Assembly (NCBI GenBank): GCA_016550485.1
Contig: JABXGV010000271.1
Span: 1 to 9,553, forward strand
Direction: 5' to 3'
Length of the DNA stretch: 9,553 nucleotides
Source: an archaeon
GTDB lineage: Archaea; Asgardarchaeota; Hermodarchaeia; Hermodarchaeales; Hermodarchaeaceae
Both the position numbers and the translations under genes were made by a program. The notes below the pieces were generated by a model. That model made no database searches and was not told the origin of the DNA. It saw only the letters and a list, made by a program, of their open reading frames with translations. The first letter of the stretch is position 1. Every line of letters starts with the position of its first letter. Of this stretch, positions 6,693 to 9,553 are shown one piece after another.

Positions 6693-9553
6693 ATGCCTGA
6701 AATCCGAGACTTCACACCAGATGACGCCGCGAGCCTTGCCCAGTCCATGAACGAGAGCGAAGGTGGCTGGCCAGGCGGAATCACGGGCGGCGTACAACAC
6801 ACGGCTGAGCGCCAGCTGGAGGAATGGGAACGCCAAAACAAGATCACTTGGCTCATCGCCCTCAGCGGAAACAAAGTAGTTGGCGTTTCAACTCTCCATC
6901 CCCACTGGGAAGACCCAGAGGCAGCCTACCTCGGATTCCTCAACGTCGCCGATGCCTACCGAAAACAAGGCTACGGAAAAGCACTCCTCCTCGAATCAGT
7001 GCGGCGTGTAGCAAAGGAAGGTTACCGACGTCTATATCTTGGAACTTGGGCGGGAAATCTCAATGCGGTGCCTGTGTACAAGCGTACAGGGTTTTTCTGG
7101 GAACCGGGAACTAGCGTGTGGATGCGGAACTACATTCCATTGACCTTGAAGCTGCCTATCGCTCAACCCTTCTTTCGGAAGCATCCTGATTGGTACAGCT
7201 GTTATGTTCGGGAAATCGATCAGAAACCTGATGACATGAAGCATCGCGGTCTTCGCGTGTATGATATGAAATGGCAAACTGATGGGGACATGTTACGAGT
7301 CGTCATTGACCGGGAGAGCCGGGAGCCTACGCTTGTTGAGACCGAGAACCTACTAGTTGAGTGCTGGATAGCCAATCCTGATCCCCCATTAGGTGTTCCG
7401 CTCCAAGCCGAATGGACTATTCACAATAAACAGAAACACAAAGCGATACGTTGCCAGCTCACTCCCCGCCTTCCGAAGGGATTTCGGTTTCTCAAGACCC
7501 CACCAAGAAAATTCCAAGTAGACCCTGAGGCAACTGTGACCGTGAAGGGCACTATCCTAGGACAAGTGGATGTAATTCCAAGGCCGCAGGAAAAGGTAGC
7601 TTTTACTCTCAAGTCCCATTTTACCATAGATGATTTGCCTGTGGAGCTAGAAACCGGGCTCCGAACAAAGCACCCTGTCGAGGTTAGTACTATCCCCCGT
7701 ACATTGTGGTGCCGACCCGGAAATCAACTCACTCTTTCACTCACGCTCAAAAGCAACCTTCAGAAGCGGACAAAGGGCAAAGTCGTCCTTACGCCACCAA
7801 GCGGCGTGAAACTTTCTCAAAGCGAATTTGACGTAGACTTTGAACCTGAAGGGTTCGCGGGAGCAAACATCGAAGTAACCATCGACCCGAACCTAGGAAC
7901 CAGTGCGCTACCCATCCAAATCCATTCCTTACTCCAAATTGAGGACCAGCAGCTCAGAACTCGCACTGAAACTCGCTACATCCACTGCCTGTCAACCGGG
8001 GGAGTATTGGTTACGTCCTTCGATGATGGGCGGCGCTTGCAGGTTCACACCGAACATCTGCATTTTGACATCAATCTGATGAAAGGGGCGCATCTTGACC
8101 GGCTGTACACTAAGGTGTCTGGACGCCAGCACATTCGCGCTCATTTCCGGGAAAGTTTGGGTCCACCCTTTTGGCCTTCCGAGCAGATGCGCACCCACTT
8201 CAAGTATCGTATAGAAACACCAGGAGACGGGACAACCCGTATTGTCACGTGGATGGATAGCGAGAAATACATGAGACTTCGCTTCGTCAAAACCTACGTC
8301 CTCTCGAGCGGCTCATCCCTAGTCCGTGTGGACTACGGATTTCAAAACACTCATCCCTCCAATTCCTATCAAGTCCACATGCAAGTTGAGGGGATGCTTT
8401 GGTGTGCTAGTCACATACATGTGCTACCTCTAAGTGATGGAATATTGCGCGAGGAGATGGTAGAGGATGAATTCTTCGCAACTAGCCGAGAAGTACCCCG
8501 GGAAAAGGAAGAGTGGGCAGAAACTTGGTACTGCGTAGAATTCCCAGAAACTGGAGAAATCACAGGAATTCTCTGTAACCCAACAGCCTTCTACAAAATA
8601 TCAGGGAGAGATTTCCTGGACTTCGAGTTACAAGTTCCACCCCTATCTCCTAGAAGCGAAGTGACTCTTCCACCCTTTTACCTAATGGTGGGACCTGGTA
8701 CGTGGCAACATGTACGGGAGCAGTGGCATCAACTCTGCAGCCGCAAACCCCAAGCTGTACGCCGCTCTATGCGTTCTGAGAGAGCAGTAGAAGTAGTAAC
8801 CGAACCTACACCAATCCTACTCGATGCAGCTGATTCACTTTCTGTTCCTCTTGTGTTACAGCACCGTGTTCACCGTCCAATTGATGGTACACTTCAACTT
8901 AAACCGCCAAAGGGTTGGCAAGTTACACCCTCCACTGCAAAATTTGAGAAGATAGAACGAAAAACACCATTCCATCTCAATTTGACATTGACCCGAGATG
9001 CTAGTACAGCCGTCAACCCTGAACTCCTTTCACTAGAAGCAAAAGTGAAACTACCTCTTCGAGATTATATCTTCGATCTACCTATCATCCTTACTGGTAC
9101 TTCTGGGAAAGTTAAGGTAACAAAATCACGTGAAGAAGAAACAGACATCTTTGTCGTGGATAACAGTGCGTATCTAATCAAGATTGCACCCAGCTTTGCT
9201 GGTAGTGTTTTCGCTCTAATCGACAAGGAGACTGGCATCAACTACTTGAATTCACTCTTCCCTAAGGCTGGACCCATGGTATGGATTAACCCATGGTATG
9301 GCGGAGTCCAGTGTGACCCCTGGGCAGTTGGTGCTGATTCATGGGTTCCTACGCTATTAGATAAGGAGCGTTGGACAGCAAAGCCAGCTAAGTGGAAGGA
9401 ATGGAGTGGCGTTGTAATCTCTACACGACCTAAGAAAAAGGCGAAGGCGCTTCGAGGATTCAAGATAGAGCTTTTCGTTTTAACCCAGCTAGAAAGTAAT
9501 ATACTCGCCTTGGTTAGCCGCTACACGAACTTGACAAAAGCGCCACGTCAAAT
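6693..9553 (+). CDS. Giant GNAT acetyltransferase fused to Ig-like and galactose-mutarotase-like beta-sandwich modules, 3' end beyond the window
   Basis: The frame is open for 953 codons without a stop and continues past the right edge. Residues 1-146 are a complete GNAT domain, with FLNVADAYRKQGYGKALLLE (82-101; acetyl-CoA loop QGYGKA) and NLNAVPVYKRTGF (122-134). After a linker (147-210) come beta-rich segments resembling Ig-like/NEW3-type domains (about 213-328 and 329-432). A segment at about 436-678 resembles the galactose-mutarotase or glycoside-hydrolase beta-sandwich fold, including VLSSGSSLVRVDYGFQN (536-552). Another Ig-like segment follows (about 698-806), then a second mutarotase-like segment from about 816, with APSFAGSVFALIDKETG (832-848) and VLTQLESNILALVSRYTN (929-946). 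No signal peptide or transmembrane helix is seen, so the visible part is probably cytoplasmic. The start at ATG 6693 has GGTG 7 nt upstream. The GNAT call is firm; the fold calls for the rest are from pattern and strand rhythm only. Activity on a sugar or glycan is inference. Confidence 0.85.
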   Translation, partial: MPEIRDFTPDDAASLAQSMNESEGGWPGGITGGVQHTAERQLEEWERQNKITWLIALSGNKVVGVSTLHPHWEDPEAAYLGFLNVADAYRKQGYGKALLLESVRRVAKEGYRRLYLGTWAGNLNAVPVYKRTGFFWEPGTSVWMRNYIPLTLKLPIAQPFFRKHPDWYSCYVREIDQKPDDMKHRGLRVYDMKWQTDGDMLRVVIDRESREPTLVETENLLVECWIANPDPPLGVPLQAEWTIHNKQKHKAIRCQLTPRLPKGFRFLKTPPRKFQVDPEATVTVKGTILGQVDVIPRPQEKVAFTLKSHFTIDDLPVELETGLRTKHPVEVSTIPRTLWCRPGNQLTLSLTLKSNLQKRTKGKVVLTPPSGVKLSQSEFDVDFEPEGFAGANIEVTIDPNLGTSALPIQIHSLLQIEDQQLRTRTETRYIHCLSTGGVLVTSFDDGRRLQVHTEHLHFDINLMKGAHLDRLYTKVSGRQHIRAHFRESLGPPFWPSEQMRTHFKYRIETPGDGTTRIVTWMDSEKYMRLRFVKTYVLSSGSSLVRVDYGFQNTHPSNSYQVHMQVEGMLWCASHIHVLPLSDGILREEMVEDEFFATSREVPREKEEWAETWYCVEFPETGEITGILCNPTAFYKISGRDFLDFELQVPPLSPRSEVTLPPFYLMVGPGTWQHVREQWHQLCSRKPQAVRRSMRSERAVEVVTEPTPILLDAADSLSVPLVLQHRVHRPIDGTLQLKPPKGWQVTPSTAKFEKIERKTPFHLNLTLTRDASTAVNPELLSLEAKVKLPLRDYIFDLPIILTGTSGKVKVTKSREEETDIFVVDNSAYLIKIAPSFAGSVFALIDKETGINYLNSLFPKAGPMVWINPWYGGVQCDPWAVGADSWVPTLLDKERWTAKPAKWKEWSGVVISTRPKKKAKALRGFKIELFVLTQLESNILALVSRYTNLTKAPRQ

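Noticed and set aside
6824..7114. Plus-strand open frame of 96 codons
   Set aside because: Out-of-frame shadow inside the GNAT domain of the 6693 gene; low-complexity Arg/Pro/Ser translation.
1..9553. CRISPR arrays, tRNA/rRNA genes, insertion sequences
   Set aside because: No direct-repeat array, RNA gene consensus, transposase frame or terminal inverted repeats seen on either strand.

Overview
The window looks archaeal. It carries an intact formylmethanofuran dehydrogenase subunit A gene (fwdA), which is typical of archaea with a methyl-branch C1 (Wood-Ljungdahl or methanogenic) pathway. It also carries surface proteins rich in N-X-S/T sequons, Shine-Dalgarno sites of the GGTG(A) type, and TTG/GTG starts. 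Base composition is moderate. A Thorarchaeia-like or other Asgard/TACK archaeon would fit, but no marker in the window fixes the lineage, so this is inference.

Left half, minus strand (about 3757 down to 1): a tightly packed three-gene transcription unit read right to left. First comes a membrane-anchored extracytoplasmic protein made of two tandem copies of a sulfite-oxidase-like (molybdopterin-binding-like) fold. Next, one base away, is a YkoE-type ECF transporter S component that carries an extra C-terminal transmembrane helix and one more domain of the same fold. Then, overlapping by 14 nt, comes a dual-ATPase EcfA/CbiO/YkoD-like ABC protein that runs off the left edge. The set looks like an energy-coupling-factor uptake system with its own exported accessory module. 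The T component (EcfT/YkoC-like) is not in the window and would be expected just past the left edge. The family suggests a vitamin-precursor cargo such as the thiamine moiety HMP, but the sequence does not show the substrate.

Centre (3758-4001): a divergent intergenic region. It contains a perfect 8-bp inverted repeat with a 4-nt spacer over a TATA-like element, which is a plausible operator for the transporter unit. A weaker AT-rich promoter candidate lies in front of fwdA.

Right half, plus strand (4002 to the right edge): fwdA without its usual FwdB/C/D partners in view. It is followed after 12 nt by a two-domain GNAT acetyltransferase (GNAT plus a YitH-like C-terminal domain). After a 111-nt gap comes a very large open-ended gene whose first 146 codons encode a second, separate GNAT. 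The remaining 800-plus codons are beta-rich Ig-like segments alternating with two segments resembling the galactose-mutarotase / carbohydrate-binding beta-sandwich fold. This gene has no stop before the right edge. FwdA and the first GNAT look co-transcribed. Whether the acetyltransferases act on C1-cofactor chemistry or on glycans is open.

The most unusual items are the GNAT/mutarotase-like giant protein and the ECF transporter with a repeated, cysteine-free sulfite-oxidase-like module shared between an anchored protein and the S component.
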